Below are positions 24,702 through 34,029 of a DNA stretch of 46,634 nt, in pieces. Within the stretch, counting starts at the first letter, position 1. Each line of letters begins with the position of its first letter. The position numbers and the translations under genes are program-made. The DNA is from Gammaproteobacteria bacterium (lineage in GTDB: Bacteria > Pseudomonadota > Gammaproteobacteria > Burkholderiales > Gallionellaceae): contig JAHJQE010000010.1 of assembly GCA_018819205.1 (NCBI GenBank), forward strand, positions 1 to 46,634, in the 5' to 3' direction. The notes under the pieces are model-generated. The model saw only the letters and a list, made by a program, of their open reading frames with translations. It had not been told where the DNA came from and ran no database searches.

Positions 24702-26219
24702 TCATCCCAAAAACAGGCGGTACGCCGGGTTGTCACTCTCGTCCCAATAGCGGTAACCGAGTGTATCGAGGAAGGTCTTGAGCGCCTTCTTGTCCTGATG
24801 TGGTACCTGCATGCCGACCAGCACGCGACCGTAGTCCGCACCGTGGTTACGGTAGTGGAACAGGCTGATGTTCCAGTTATGGCTCATGCTGTTGAGGAAG
24901 TTCATCAGCGCACCGGGCCGTTCCGGGAACTCGAAACGGAACAGGATTTCGTCCTTCGCCTCCGGCGCATGACCGCCGACCAGATGGCGCAGGTGCAGCT
25001 TGGCCATCTCGTTGTCGGACAGGTCCAGCGCGGGTAGCTTGCTGCGCTCGAGTTTGTCGATCAAGTCCATCGTTTCAGATTGATCTTTGACCTGGATGCC
25101 AACGAACACCCGCGCCGCTTTCGGGTCGGCGTAGCGGTAGTTGAACTCGGTGATGTTGCGTTTGCCCAGCAGCGAGCAGAACTTGCGGAAACTGCCCGGC
25201 GCCTCGGGGATGGTCACCGCGAGGATGGCTTCGCGCTTCTCGCCGATCTCGGCACGTTCAGCGACGAAGCGCAAGCGATCGAAATTCATGTTCGCGCCGC
25301 TGCACACGGTGACCAGCGTCTCGCCCTTGAGTTGTTCGCGCTTGGCATAGGCTTTGGCGCCGGCGACTGCCAGCGCACCGGCCGGCTCGAGGATGGAGCG
25401 CGTGTCCTGGAACACGTCCTTGATGGCGGCGCACACTTCGTCGGTGTCGACCAAGATCACCTCGTCCACATATTTCTTGCATACGCGGAAGGTCTCTTCG
25501 CCAGCCAGTTTCACTGCCGTGCCGTCCGAGAACAGGCCGACGTCGTTGAGCGTGACACGTTTCTTCGCTTTCAACGAACGTGCCATCGCGTCCGAGTCGG
25601 TGGTTTGCACGCCGATCACCTTGATGTCGGGACGCACCTGTTTGACGTAGGCGGCCACGCCCGCGATCAAACCACCGCCGCCGATGGCGCAGAAAATGGC
25701 ATGGATGGGGGCCTGGCGTTGACGCAGGATCTCCATTGCGACGGTGCCCTGGCCGGCGATCACATCCGGATCGTCGAAGGGGTGTACGAAGGTGAGTTGC
25801 CTCTCCTTCTCCAGTGTGTAGGCATGGGTGCAGGCGTCGCTGTAGCTGTCGCCGTGCAGCACGATCTCGACCGAGCGCTGGCCGAAGTGCTTGACCGCAT
25901 CGATCTTCACTTGCGGGGTGGTGGTGGGCATCACGATGGTGGCTTTGCAGCCTAGGCGGTTTGCAGACATCGCTACGCCCTGCGCGTGATTGCCGGCCGA
26001 GGCGGCGATCACGCCGCGCTTCAGCTGTTCGGGTGTGAGCTGCGCCATCTTGTTGTAAGCCCCGCGCAGCTTGAACGAGAACACTGGCTGCATGTCCTCG
26101 CGTTTGAACAGTATGGTGTTGCCGGTGCGCGCAGACAGATCGGGCGCTAGTTCGAGCGATGTTTCAACGGCCACGTCGTAGACACGGGCGGTCAGGATGC
26201 GTTTCAGATAACCTTGCAT
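24702..26219 (-). CDS. ilvA: Biosynthetic threonine ammonia-lyase
   Basis: This 505-aa fold type II PLP enzyme has the PLP lysine K50 in FSFKLRGAYNKM, a glycine-rich phosphate loop (AIGGGGLIAGVAAY) and SAGNHAQGVAMSA. Two C-terminal ACT-like regulatory segments follow (from about residues 330 and 425, e.g. EAPGSFRKFCSLLGKRNITEFNYR and FEFPERPGALMNFLNSM). Two ACT modules mark the isoleucine-inhibited biosynthetic form. It makes 2-oxobutanoate for isoleucine synthesis. It appears monocistronic. Confidence 0.95.
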   Translation of the reverse strand: MQGYLKRILTARVYDVAVETSLELAPDLSARTGNTILFKREDMQPVFSFKLRGAYNKMAQLTPEQLKRGVIAASAGNHAQGVAMSANRLGCKATIVMPTTTPQVKIDAVKHFGQRSVEIVLHGDSYSDACTHAYTLEKERQLTFVHPFDDPDVIAGQGTVAMEILRQRQAPIHAIFCAIGGGGLIAGVAAYVKQVRPDIKVIGVQTTDSDAMARSLKAKKRVTLNDVGLFSDGTAVKLAGEETFRVCKKYVDEVILVDTDEVCAAIKDVFQDTRSILEPAGALAVAGAKAYAKREQLKGETLVTVCSGANMNFDRLRFVAERAEIGEKREAILAVTIPEAPGSFRKFCSLLGKRNITEFNYRYADPKAARVFVGIQVKDQSETMDLIDKLERSKLPALDLSDNEMAKLHLRHLVGGHAPEAKDEILFRFEFPERPGALMNFLNSMSHNWNISLFHYRNHGADYGRVLVGMQVPHQDKKALKTFLDTLGYRYWDESDNPAYRLFLG

Positions 26220-26276
26220 GGTGATTCACGGACAATTGATAGTGTCCGCAAGATTAGCAGGAAACCCGCCGATTGC

Positions 26277-26981
26277 CTAAATACGCAGACCGCTCATTTG
26301 GTAGAAAGCGGGCAAGTCGCTCAGATCATTCAGCACGGCAGCTGCGCCGGTGAAATCCTGGGTGTGCGTATACGGATTGGTGGTGATGTAGGTCTTGATG
26401 CCTGCCGCAAGCGCAGAGTGCAGGCCGTTATAGGAATCCTCAAGCGCTATGCACTCGCCTGGTTGCAGTGCCAGTTTGTCCAGCACCCAGTCGTAGATGT
26501 CCGGTGCAGGCTTCTTTCTGGGCACGATGTCGCCGCAGCCGTTGGCAGCGAAGAAACTTGCCCAATCTCTGCCCAAGCCAACTTCCAGCAAGGCGCTAAC
26601 GTTCTCGGCAGTGGTGGTGGTGGCAATGGCCAGCGTGATGCCTGCAGTGCGCGCGTCATGGATGAGTTGCTTGATGCCGGGACGCAACGGAATGGCGCCT
26701 TCACGCAGCATGGCGGTGTAGTGGCCGGTCTTCACGACATGCAAGTGTTTGACGAAGTCGTCGAAGTTCTCTGGCTTCTCATAACCTTGCAGGAAGTCGG
26801 ATACAAAATACTTGATGCGTTCCTTGCCGCCTGTGACTTTGAGCAGCTTGTCGTACAGTGCGACATCCCAGTTCCAGTCCAGTCCGCTCTCGGCGAATGC
26901 CTTGTTGAATGATTTGCGGTGGCCGTCCTCGGTATCCGCCAGTGTGCCGTCCACATCGAAAATGATCGCTTTTATTGCCAT
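26277..26981 (-). CDS. cbbY: CbbY-type HAD hydrolase
   Basis: The 234-aa HAD-IA protein has motif I FDVDGTLADTEDGHR (residues 7-21), a helical cap with WNWDVALYDKLLKVTGGKERIKYF, motif II LAIATTTTAENV, and the late motifs KKPAPDIYDWVL and ALEDSYNGLHSALAAG. The cap segment and TGGKERI are specific to CbbY, which removes xylulose-1,5-bisphosphate, an inhibitor of RuBisCO, in Calvin-cycle bacteria. No RuBisCO genes lie in this window. It follows ffh by 14 nt. The frame extends back into ffh, but the domain starts at the ATG at 26981. Confidence 0.85.
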   Translation of the reverse strand: MAIKAIIFDVDGTLADTEDGHRKSFNKAFAESGLDWNWDVALYDKLLKVTGGKERIKYFVSDFLQGYEKPENFDDFVKHLHVVKTGHYTAMLREGAIPLRPGIKQLIHDARTAGITLAIATTTTAENVSALLEVGLGRDWASFFAANGCGDIVPRKKPAPDIYDWVLDKLALQPGECIALEDSYNGLHSALAAGIKTYITTNPYTHTQDFTGAAAVLNDLSDLPAFYQMSGLRI

Positions 26982-26995
26982 TGTTTTTTCCTTTG

Positions 26996-28351
26996 CTATC
27001 TCATCCCGGGGAATTTCTTGCCGGCCATGGACTTCATCATCTTGCCCATCATGCCCTTGCCGCTGAACATCTTCATCATCTTCTGCGATTGCTCGAACTG
27101 GTTCAGCAACTGGTTTACATGCATCACCTGCACGCCGGAACCGGCCGCGATGCGCTTCTTGCGCGAAGCCTTGATCTGCTCCGGGTGGCTGCGCTCCCAA
27201 GGGGTCATGGAATTGATGATACCTTCGGTGCGGTTGATCTGACGCTCGTCGACCTTGGCACCAGCTGCCGCATTGGCCAACTGCGCAGGCAGCTTGTCCA
27301 TCAGTGCAGCCATGCCGCCCATCTGTTTCATCTGCACGATCTGCATCTTGAAATCGTTGAGATCGAAGCCCTTGCCGCTCTGCATCTTCTTGGCCAGCTT
27401 CTCCGCGGCGCCGATATCCACATTGCGTTGCGCTTCTTCCAGCAGCGACAGCACATCGCCCATGCCAAGGATGCGCTGCGCCATGCGTTCCGGGTGGAAG
27501 GCCTCCAGGCCGTTCGGTTTTTCGCTGACGCCGACGAACTTGATCGGCTTGCCGGTGATCTGCCGTACCGACAGCGCCGCACCGCCGCGTGCATCGCCGT
27601 CCAGTTTGGTGAGGATCACGCCGGTCAGCGGCAAGGTCTCACCGAAGGCCTTGGCGGTGTTCACGGCGTCCTGGCCGGTCATCGCGTCGACCACGAACAG
27701 GGTCTCGACGGGCTTCATCGCGGAATGCAGGTCTTTGATTTCGGTCATCATCGCTTCGTCTACCGCGAGACGACCGGCGGTGTCGACAATCAACACATCG
27801 TGGTGATGCTTCTTCGCCCAGTCGTGCGCGGCCAAGGCGATGGCCTGTGGTTTCTGCGAGATGTCGGAAGGAAAGAAGTCGATCTTGAGTTGCTCGGCCA
27901 GCGTGCGCAGTTGCTCAATGGCGGCGGGGCGATACACGTCGCAACTGACCAGCAGCACCTTTTTCTTGTGCTGTTCGCTGAGCAGCTTGGCCAGTTTTCC
28001 GCTGCTGGTGGTCTTGCCTGCGCCTTGCAAACCGGCCATCAGGATCACGGCGGGCGGCACGGTGGCGAGGTTGATGCCGACGTTGGCTTCACCCATCAGT
28101 TTGGTCAATTCGCGATTGACCACGCCGATCAGTGCCTGCCCGGGCGTCAAGCTGCCGATGACCTCTTCACCCAGCGCTGCTTCCTTTACTTTGGCAATGA
28201 ATTCCTTCACCACCGGCAGCGCGACGTCTGCTTCCAGCAGTGCAAGGCGTACTTCACGCAGCGCATCCTGAATGTTGCTTTCGGTCAGGCGCCCCTGTCC
28301 GCGCAGGTTCTTGATGATGCCGGTGAAACGTTGTGTGAGATTGTTGAGCAT
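26996..28351 (-). CDS. ffh: Signal recognition particle protein Ffh
   Basis: The 451-aa SRP54-type GTPase has an N domain (about 1-85), then a G domain with G1 GLQGAGKTTSSGKLA (about 107), VSCDVYRPAAIEQL, G3 DTAGRLAVDEAMM, and G4 TKLDGDARGGAAL. The methionine-rich M domain comes last, ending GKGMMGKMMKSMAGKKFPGMR. It delivers membrane-protein nascent chains with 4.5S RNA and FtsY. The start at 28351 (MLNNLTQRF) matches the family; codons further upstream do not. It is divergent from the YpjD-type gene. Confidence 0.96.
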   Translation of the reverse strand: MLNNLTQRFTGIIKNLRGQGRLTESNIQDALREVRLALLEADVALPVVKEFIAKVKEAALGEEVIGSLTPGQALIGVVNRELTKLMGEANVGINLATVPPAVILMAGLQGAGKTTSSGKLAKLLSEQHKKKVLLVSCDVYRPAAIEQLRTLAEQLKIDFFPSDISQKPQAIALAAHDWAKKHHHDVLIVDTAGRLAVDEAMMTEIKDLHSAMKPVETLFVVDAMTGQDAVNTAKAFGETLPLTGVILTKLDGDARGGAALSVRQITGKPIKFVGVSEKPNGLEAFHPERMAQRILGMGDVLSLLEEAQRNVDIGAAEKLAKKMQSGKGFDLNDFKMQIVQMKQMGGMAALMDKLPAQLANAAAGAKVDERQINRTEGIINSMTPWERSHPEQIKASRKKRIAAGSGVQVMHVNQLLNQFEQSQKMMKMFSGKGMMGKMMKSMAGKKFPGMR

Positions 28352-28406
28352 GATGCCTGAGTGACTTGGTGTAGAATCCGCACAGTCTAAAACATCCGCA
28401 CTCTTC

Positions 28407-29219
28407 ATGTCGAACCAAGCTCTGCCTCTGCTGACTTTCGCCCTGTACGCTGTATTGGCATTCCTGTTCTGGCGCGCCCAAGCTGAAGGCACTGCCGAAC
28501 AAAAGAATCGCGGCGCACTGGGATTCGCAGTGATCGTGCCGTTGCTGTTGCATGGTGCCTTGCTGTATCAAACCCTGTTCGTATGGGGCGCGCTGAATCT
28601 GGGTGTGACCTATGCTCTGTCGCTGATATTGTGGCTGACCGTACTGGTGTACTGGGTGGCGCGTTTGTTCTACCCACTTTCTGGTTTGCTGGCGCTGGTC
28701 CTGCCGCTGGCGGCTATCAGTGCGGTGTTGCCGGGACTGTTCCCGGTCGGGCACATATTGTCCCAGCCGCCGTCCGGTCTGTTCGATACGCATGTGCTGA
28801 TGGCCATGCTGGCATATAGCCTGCTCACCATCGCTGCCTTGCATGCCGGGCTGATCTCCATGGTCGAGAAGCGCCTGCACCATGCCAGGCTGCCCAAGAT
28901 ATTAAAGAGCCTGCCACCCCTGATGACCATGGAGTCCTTGCTGTTCCGCGTCATCGGCGTCGGTTTTGTGATCCTGACGATCACCGTGGTTTCCGGCATC
29001 CTGTTCTCGGAGCAGGTGTTTGGACAGCCCTTCCAGTTCACCCATAAGGTGTTGTTCGGATTGATCTCCTGGTTCGTTTTTGGCGGACTTCTGGTGGGGC
29101 ATCACTTCTACGGTTGGCGTGGCCATACCGCGGTGCGCTTGACCCTGAGCGGGTTCGCTTTCCTGCTGCTCGCCTATCTGGGCACCCAATTCGTCCTGCA
29201 AGTCATCCTGCAGCGCTGA
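28407..29219 (+). CDS. YpjD/CcsA-family inner-membrane protein
   Basis: This 270-aa protein has about eight membrane helices and belongs to the cytochrome-c-assembly (CcmC/CcsA/YpjD) superfamily. The segment [27 protein letters not shown] and the later [23 protein letters not shown] carry its two conserved histidine regions. The tryptophan-rich WWD heme-handling motif of true CcsA/CcmC is missing, as is usual for YpjD, so a direct role in heme delivery is unproven. It sits between ffh and rpsP, its usual place in betaproteobacteria. Confidence 0.85.
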   Translation: MSNQALPLLTFALYAVLAFLFWRAQAEGTAEQKNRGALGFAVIVPLLLHGALLYQTLFVWGALNLGVTYALSLILWLTVLVYWVARLFYPLSGLLALVLPLAAISAVLPGLFPVGHILSQPPSGLFDTHVLMAMLAYSLLTIAALHAGLISMVEKRLHHARLPKILKSLPPLMTMESLLFRVIGVGFVILTITVVSGILFSEQVFGQPFQFTHKVLFGLISWFVFGGLLVGHHFYGWRGHTAVRLTLSGFAFLLLAYLGTQFVLQVILQR

Positions 29220-29240
29220 TTTCCCTAAAAAATTCAGTCC

Positions 29241-29270
29241 TTGCCATACTTCGGCAAGGTGTCGTAGAAT
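29241..29270 (+). promoter_or_regulatory. Predicted sigma-70 promoter for the rpsP operon
   Basis: TTGCCA (29241-29246) and TAGAAT (29265-29270) are separated by 18 bp, and lie about 50 bp before the rpsP start. An inverted repeat CCTTGCC/GGCAAGG (29239-29259) overlaps the -35 region. Found by eye only. Confidence 0.5.
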
Positions 29271-29319
29271 TCGCGCCCTTTGGCACGGGCCAGATCAACT
29301 TTTTATATCGGAAATCATT

Positions 29320-29574
29320 ATGGTAGTCATTCGTCTTTCTCGCGGCGGTTCCAAGAACCGTCCGTTCTACAACGTGGTCGTAGCCGATTCTCGCAATCGT
29401 CGCGACGGCCGTTTCATCGAGCGCGTTGGCTTTTACAACCCTTTGGCTGTTGAAGGTACAGAAAGCCTGCGTATCGCGCTGGATCGCGTTACACACTGGC
29501 AAGACAAGGGTGCGCAGTTGAGCGAGACTGTAAGCCGTCTGGTTAAAAAAGCCGGTGCAGCTGCAACAGCCTGA
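29320..29574 (+). CDS. rpsP: 30S ribosomal protein S16
   Basis: The 84-aa protein is a clear S16: [39 protein letters not shown] and the C-terminal VSRLVKKAG. It heads the conserved rpsP-rimM-trmD-rplS operon and ends 13 nt before rimM. Confidence 0.98.
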   Translation: MVVIRLSRGGSKNRPFYNVVVADSRNRRDGRFIERVGFYNPLAVEGTESLRIALDRVTHWQDKGAQLSETVSRLVKKAGAAATA

Positions 29575-29587
29575 TGAGGCAAGTCCC

Positions 29588-30085
29588 ATGGTCGTCATGG
29601 GAAAGATCGTAGCTGCTCAAGGCATTCAGGGCTGGGTGAAGGTGCAGACTTTCACCGAATATCTGGATAGTCTGCTCGATTACGACGTTTGGTACTCGGG
29701 AAGCGAAGCAGCCTGGCAGCCTGCCAAAGTGCTTGATGCCAAAGTGCACGGCAAGGTGATCGTCGCCAAGCTGGAAGGTGTGGCCGACCGTACTGCAGCC
29801 GAAAAGTTGAAAGGTCAGTTGATCGCCGTACCTCGCGCCCAATTGCCGGAGCAGGACGAGGACGAATATTACTGGTCCGACCTGATCGGCATGACGGTAC
29901 GGAACCTGCAGGACGAGGTGCTGGGCACGGTCGAGAATCTGCTGGAGACGGGTGCCAACGATGTGCTGGTGTTGCAGGGAGAACACGGGCAGCTGATGCT
30001 CCCCTTCATCGAAAGCGTGGTTCAGGATGTCGATCTGTCCAACAAGATGATCCGGGTGGATTGGCAGGCGGATTACCTTAAATGA
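29588..30085 (+). CDS. rimM: Ribosome maturation factor RimM
   Basis: The 165-aa product has an N-terminal RimM barrel ([29 protein letters not shown]) and a PRC-barrel C-terminal half ([40 protein letters not shown]). It assists 30S head assembly through S19. I placed the start at 29588; the ATG at 29597 is also possible. The stop overlaps the trmD start by 4 nt. Confidence 0.95.
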   Translation: MVVMGKIVAAQGIQGWVKVQTFTEYLDSLLDYDVWYSGSEAAWQPAKVLDAKVHGKVIVAKLEGVADRTAAEKLKGQLIAVPRAQLPEQDEDEYYWSDLIGMTVRNLQDEVLGTVENLLETGANDVLVLQGEHGQLMLPFIESVVQDVDLSNKMIRVDWQADYLK

Positions 30086-30858
30086 GGTTCGACGTCGTCA
30101 CGTTGTTCCCCGAGATGTTCGAAGCGATCACCCAATATGGTGTGACGCGACGGGCGGCAGAAAAAGGGCAGTTCGAGTTGCAAACGTGGAATCCGAGGGA
30201 CTTCACGACCGACAACTACCGCACCATCGATGATCGCCCCTACGGAGGCGGCCCCGGCATGGTGATGTTGGCGGAGCCGCTGGAAAAAGCGATCAGCGCA
30301 GCGAAAGCAGCGCAGGCCGCAAGCGGCAAGGCAAAGAGTCGTGTGATCCACCTCTCGCCGCAGGGCAGGACGCTCAGCCATGAAGTGGTGATGGAGTTGC
30401 TGGCGCGGGACGAGGGATTGATATTGCTGGCGAGTCGTTACGAGGGCGTGGATGAACGCCTGTTGCGCAGCCAGGTGGATGAAGAGCTTTCCATCGGGGA
30501 TTATGTATTATCCGGTGGCGAGTTGGCGGCAATGGTGGTGATGGATAGCGTAGTGCGGCAGATCCCCGGTGTTTTGGGTGACGACGCATCGGCGCAGCAG
30601 GATTCCTTCGTGCAAGGCCTGCTGGATTGCCCGCACTACACGCGGCCCGAGATTTATAACGGCGAGGGTGTTCCGGATGTTCTGATGTCCGGGCACCACG
30701 CCGAGATAGAGAAGTGGCGATTGAAGCAGTCATTAGGCAGGACTGCCGAACGTCGTCCGGATTTGCTGGCAGACCGCCAGTTGACTAAACAGGAAGCTCG
30801 GCTACTGGCTGAGTACCAGCAGGAACAAGCTTCCGCAAAAGAAAAGAAAAGGAAATGA
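30082..30858 (+). CDS. trmD: tRNA (guanine37-N1)-methyltransferase TrmD
   Basis: The 258-aa SPOUT methylase begins [22 protein letters not shown]. It has [23 protein letters not shown], the SAM knot [16 protein letters not shown] and the [22 protein letters not shown] stretch with GELP-like conservation. It makes m1G37 and prevents frameshifting. It lies 1 nt before rplS. Confidence 0.97.
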   Translation: MRFDVVTLFPEMFEAITQYGVTRRAAEKGQFELQTWNPRDFTTDNYRTIDDRPYGGGPGMVMLAEPLEKAISAAKAAQAASGKAKSRVIHLSPQGRTLSHEVVMELLARDEGLILLASRYEGVDERLLRSQVDEELSIGDYVLSGGELAAMVVMDSVVRQIPGVLGDDASAQQDSFVQGLLDCPHYTRPEIYNGEGVPDVLMSGHHAEIEKWRLKQSLGRTAERRPDLLADRQLTKQEARLLAEYQQEQASAKEKKRK

Positions 30859-30859
30859 A

Positions 30860-31225
30860 ATGAACCTGATCGGCATTCTTGAAAAAGAAGAAATCGCGCG
30901 TCTGAACAAGACCATCCCAGAATTCTCGGCTGGTGACACCGTAATCGTCGGCGTAAACGTGATCGAAGGCGAGCGCAAGCGCGTGCAGCTGTTCGAAGGC
31001 GTGGTGATCGCCAAGCGCAACAAGGGGCTGAACTCCAGCTTCATCGTGCGCAAGGTCTCCTCCGGCGAAGGCGTCGAGCGTACCTTCCAGACTTACTCAC
31101 CGCTGATCGCCAGCATCGAAATGAAGCGTCGCGGTGATGTCCGTCGCGCCAAGCTGTACTACCTGCGCGACCGCTCCGGCAAGTCGGCGCGTATCAAGGA
31201 AAAACTGCCTGCACGCAAAGCCTAA
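30860..31225 (+). CDS. rplS: 50S ribosomal protein L19
   Basis: This 121-aa L19 has [54 protein letters not shown], and [21 protein letters not shown] at the C-terminus. It is the last gene of the operon and is followed by a strong terminator. Confidence 0.98.
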   Translation: MNLIGILEKEEIARLNKTIPEFSAGDTVIVGVNVIEGERKRVQLFEGVVIAKRNKGLNSSFIVRKVSSGEGVERTFQTYSPLIASIEMKRRGDVRRAKLYYLRDRSGKSARIKEKLPARKA

Positions 31226-31252
31226 GCATCATCAGGCTGCAGGTAATATGGA

Positions 31253-31281
31253 AAACGGGAGCTTCGGCTCCCGTTTTTTTG
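31253..31281 (+). terminator. Intrinsic terminator of the rpsP-rplS operon
   Basis: AAAACGGGAGC-TTCG-GCTCCCGTTTT: an 11-bp stem with a stable UUCG tetraloop, followed by a run of T. It lies 28 bp after the rplS stop. Confidence 0.93.
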
Positions 31282-31355
31282 GGCCTTTTATTTACAAATA
31301 CTCAGCGGCTATGCGGTAGCAAAGCAGATTTCTGCATTTCAGATATGATGCGCGC

Positions 31356-31817
31356 ATGAAATACCAAGCCATCATGTCCGCCCCATTCGGCAAGCTCGGC
31401 ATCCGTTGTTCAGACACGGATCTGCTGGGCATCGAACTCTTGCCACAGAGCACCAAACTCCAAGCCCCGTTGGGCGAAATGGCGAAAATGATCTGTGCCG
31501 AACTGGAGGCCTATCTGGCTGACCCGCGGCACGAGATAGACCTGCCGTTCGAACTCGACGGTACGCACCACCAGTGCAACGTTTGGCAAGCGATGCTGGC
31601 CATTCCCAGCGGTCAGACACAAAGCTATGGCGAACTGGCTGCGCAGATCGGTTCCAGCGCTCAGGCTGTCGGTCAGGCGTGCGGCAGCAACCCCATTCCC
31701 CTCGTCATACCGTGTCATCGGGTGGTCGGTAAAAAGGGCCTGGGAGGCTTCATGCATCGTGCAGACGAAGATGCACTGAACATCAAACGGTGGCTGCTAG
31801 CCCATGAGCGACGCTGA
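31356..31817 (+). CDS. ogt: Methylated-DNA-[protein]-cysteine S-methyltransferase
   Basis: This 153-aa protein has the acceptor motif IPCHRVVG (Cys120), the helix-turn-helix region FYQ-like VWQAMLAIPSGQTQSYGELA and the GKKGLGGFM lid. It transfers O6-alkyl groups from guanine to its own cysteine in a single-turnover reaction. It lacks the Ada regulatory domain. Its end overlaps xerD by 14 nt. Confidence 0.93.
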   Translation: MKYQAIMSAPFGKLGIRCSDTDLLGIELLPQSTKLQAPLGEMAKMICAELEAYLADPRHEIDLPFELDGTHHQCNVWQAMLAIPSGQTQSYGELAAQIGSSAQAVGQACGSNPIPLVIPCHRVVGKKGLGGFMHRADEDALNIKRWLLAHERR

Positions 31818-32700
31818 ACTGCTGGATGAGTTCAGTGATGCGCTGTGGCTGGAGGACGGTTTGTCGCGCAACACGCTGGAAAGCTATCGGCGCGATCTGA
31901 ACAAATTCTCACTATGGCTGGCGGCGCAACGCGGATGCGGCTTGCTTGCTGCGACACATGCCGACATCCAGGGGTTTCTCGCCTATCTGGTGAGCAAGCA
32001 GAAAGCCAGAGCGACCTCGACTTCGCGCGCCATCTCCAGCCTGAAACGCTTGTTCCGTTACCTGTTGCGGCAGAACCGGATCGGCGTTGATCCGACCCTG
32101 CAGATCGCCACGCCCAAGCTGCCGCGCAGCCTGCCCAAGAGTTTGACCGAGGAAGATGTCGAGCTGCTGCTGAATGCGCCGGACGTTGATACACCGCTGG
32201 GCATGCGCGACCGCACCATGCTGGAAGTGCTGTATGCCACCGGCTTGCGCGTATCCGAGCTGGTCAACCTGAATGTGGCACAGATCAGTCTGGACATGGG
32301 CGTGACACGGGTGATGGGCAAGGGCAGCAAGGAACGGCTGGTGCCTTTGGGTGAGGAATCGCTGGACTGGGTCAGGCGCTATCTATCCGAAGCACGTCCC
32401 GTATTGCTGTCCGGAAAAGTCAGCGACGCGCTGTTCGTCACACAGCGCGCCGAGGCGATGACACGCCAGATGTTCTGGTACCTGATCAAGAAGCACGCCA
32501 AACAAGGTGGTCTGCACAAACCTTTGTCGCCACACACCTTGCGCCATGCTTTTGCCACGCATCTGCTCAATCATGGCGCAGACTTGCGCGTGGTGCAGAT
32601 GCTGCTCGGTCATTCGGACATCTCGACCACGCAGATCTACACCCATGTGGCGCGCGAGCGTCTGAAACAGTTGCATTCACAGCACCATCCACGCGGTTAA
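31804..32700 (+). CDS. xerD: Site-specific tyrosine recombinase XerD
   Basis: The 298-aa product has a SAM-like N-terminal domain (about 5-95) and a catalytic domain with R149 (ATGLRVSEL), a beta-hairpin Lys (GKGSKERLVP), H244 and R247 (SPHTLRHAFATHLL), H270 (LLGHSDISTTQIYTHV) and nucleophile Y279. The N-terminal residues and the LLNHGADLRVVQMLLGHSDI segment favour XerD over XerC. With XerC it resolves chromosome dimers at dif. Confidence 0.95.
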   Translation: MSDAELLDEFSDALWLEDGLSRNTLESYRRDLNKFSLWLAAQRGCGLLAATHADIQGFLAYLVSKQKARATSTSRAISSLKRLFRYLLRQNRIGVDPTLQIATPKLPRSLPKSLTEEDVELLLNAPDVDTPLGMRDRTMLEVLYATGLRVSELVNLNVAQISLDMGVTRVMGKGSKERLVPLGEESLDWVRRYLSEARPVLLSGKVSDALFVTQRAEAMTRQMFWYLIKKHAKQGGLHKPLSPHTLRHAFATHLLNHGADLRVVQMLLGHSDISTTQIYTHVARERLKQLHSQHHPRG

Positions 32701-32704
32701 TCCC

Positions 32705-33076
32705 ATGAGCCAACAATCGATTCAGACGGACGACGGTCGTACGTTCTACGACATGTCAGGTAACGACAATCCCTGCCTGGGATGTGCGGTCTGTTGCAAG
32801 CACTATCGCGTATCGTTCTATCAGGGTGAGATGGATAGCCAGCCGGGCGGTTACGTGCCGTCGGATATGGCGATGCAACTGACACCGTTCCGAGCTTGCA
32901 TGAAGGGGACGGAACACGCGCCGGGACGCTGCGTCGCTCTGGGTGAGGATGGCTTGTGTACCATCTACGAGAACCGCCCTTCCGTTTGCCGCGAATTCCC
33001 CGCGCTGATGCCGGACGGGACGCAGAACCCGGAATGTATCCGTTTGCAGGCCTTATACGGAATACGCCAGAAATAG
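32705..33076 (+). CDS. YkgJ family cysteine-cluster protein
   Basis: The 123-aa protein has the zinc/iron-chelating cysteine pattern of the YkgJ/UPF0153 family: NPCLGCAVCCKHYRV near residues 22-36, CMKG, RCVALGEDGLCTIYENRPSVCREFP near 77-99, and a last Cys near 110. Function is unknown. It lies 4 nt after xerD and is convergent with the tRNA gene. Confidence 0.9.
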   Translation: MSQQSIQTDDGRTFYDMSGNDNPCLGCAVCCKHYRVSFYQGEMDSQPGGYVPSDMAMQLTPFRACMKGTEHAPGRCVALGEDGLCTIYENRPSVCREFPALMPDGTQNPECIRLQALYGIRQK

Positions 33077-33089
33077 TGTTGGTGTGAAA

Positions 33090-33165
33090 TGGTGGAGGTG
33101 ATCGGGATCGAACCGACGACCTTCTGATTGCGAACCAGACGCTCTCCCAACTGAGCTACACCCCC
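33090..33165 (-). tRNA. tRNA-Ala (anticodon CGC)
   Basis: The minus strand folds into a full cloverleaf of 76 nt with an encoded CCA. The acceptor GGGGGTG pairs with CACCTCC and carries the G3-U70 wobble that identifies alanine tRNAs. The D arm is GCTC/GAGC, the anticodon stem TCTGG/TCAGA holds loop TTCGCAA (anticodon CGC, codon GCG), and the T arm carries TTCGATC. It stands alone, away from rRNA genes. Confidence 0.95.
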
Positions 33166-33300
33166 ACGGCAGGCAAATGCTAATCGCTGTTCCAGTTTTT
33201 GAAAAGCGCTCGAACGAGGGCTTTCGTGGCGTCCCGTTTCCTTATTCGCCGAATTCCTGCAATAATCAGCGCACCGAGAGAGACAACAAAGAGAATAGAT

Positions 33301-33969
33301 ATGGCAATGACACAAGACGATTTGAAACGCGCAGTCGCCCAGGCGGCGATCGCCTATGTTCCCAACGATTGCATCGTAGGTGTGGGCACCGGCTCCACCG
33401 CCAACTTCTTTATCGATGAGCTGGCCAAGATCAAGGGCAAGATCCGCGGTGCGGTCGCCAGCTCAGAAGCATCGGCCAAGCGTCTGCAAGGCCACGGCAT
33501 CGAAGTGCTGTCGCTGAACGATGCCGGCGACCTGCCGGTTTACGTTGACGGTGCAGACGAGATCAACAAGCACATGCATATGGTGAAGGGCGGCGGCGGC
33601 GCGTTGACACGCGAGAAGATCGTCGCGGCCGCGAGCGCGAAGTTCATCTGCGTCTGCGACCAGAGCAAGCTGGTGGATGTGCTGGGCAAATTTCCGCTGC
33701 CGATCGAAGTCATCCCGATGGCACAAAGCTACATCGCACGCGAGATGGTGAAGCTGGGTGGCCAGCCCAAGCTGCGTGAAGGTTTCACGACCGACAACGG
33801 CAACGTCATCCTCGATGTGCATGGGCTCAGCATCATGAACCCGACAGAACTGGAAGCGAAACTGAACCATTTGCCCGGCGTGGTGACCAATGGGCTGTTT
33901 GCGCTGCGCCCGGCGGATGTACTGTTGCTGGGTACGCCGGATGGCGTGCAAACGCTGACAGCGGCGTAA
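33301..33969 (+). CDS. rpiA: Ribose-5-phosphate isomerase A
   Basis: The 222-aa product has [16 protein letters not shown] (residues about 25-40), SSEASAKRL, the catalytic DGADEIN (about 83) and [14 protein letters not shown], then [19 protein letters not shown]. It interconverts ribose-5-P and ribulose-5-P in the pentose phosphate and Calvin pathways. The frame reaches back to 33199, but the family begins at MTQDDLKR; I chose the ATG at 33301. Confidence 0.95.
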   Translation: MAMTQDDLKRAVAQAAIAYVPNDCIVGVGTGSTANFFIDELAKIKGKIRGAVASSEASAKRLQGHGIEVLSLNDAGDLPVYVDGADEINKHMHMVKGGGGALTREKIVAAASAKFICVCDQSKLVDVLGKFPLPIEVIPMAQSYIAREMVKLGGQPKLREGFTTDNGNVILDVHGLSIMNPTELEAKLNHLPGVVTNGLFALRPADVLLLGTPDGVQTLTAA

Positions 33970-34029
33970 CAAATATTTAACGGGGCTCTGTTAGCTTCCG
34001 TCATTTGCAACAACCTTTAAGGAATGATC

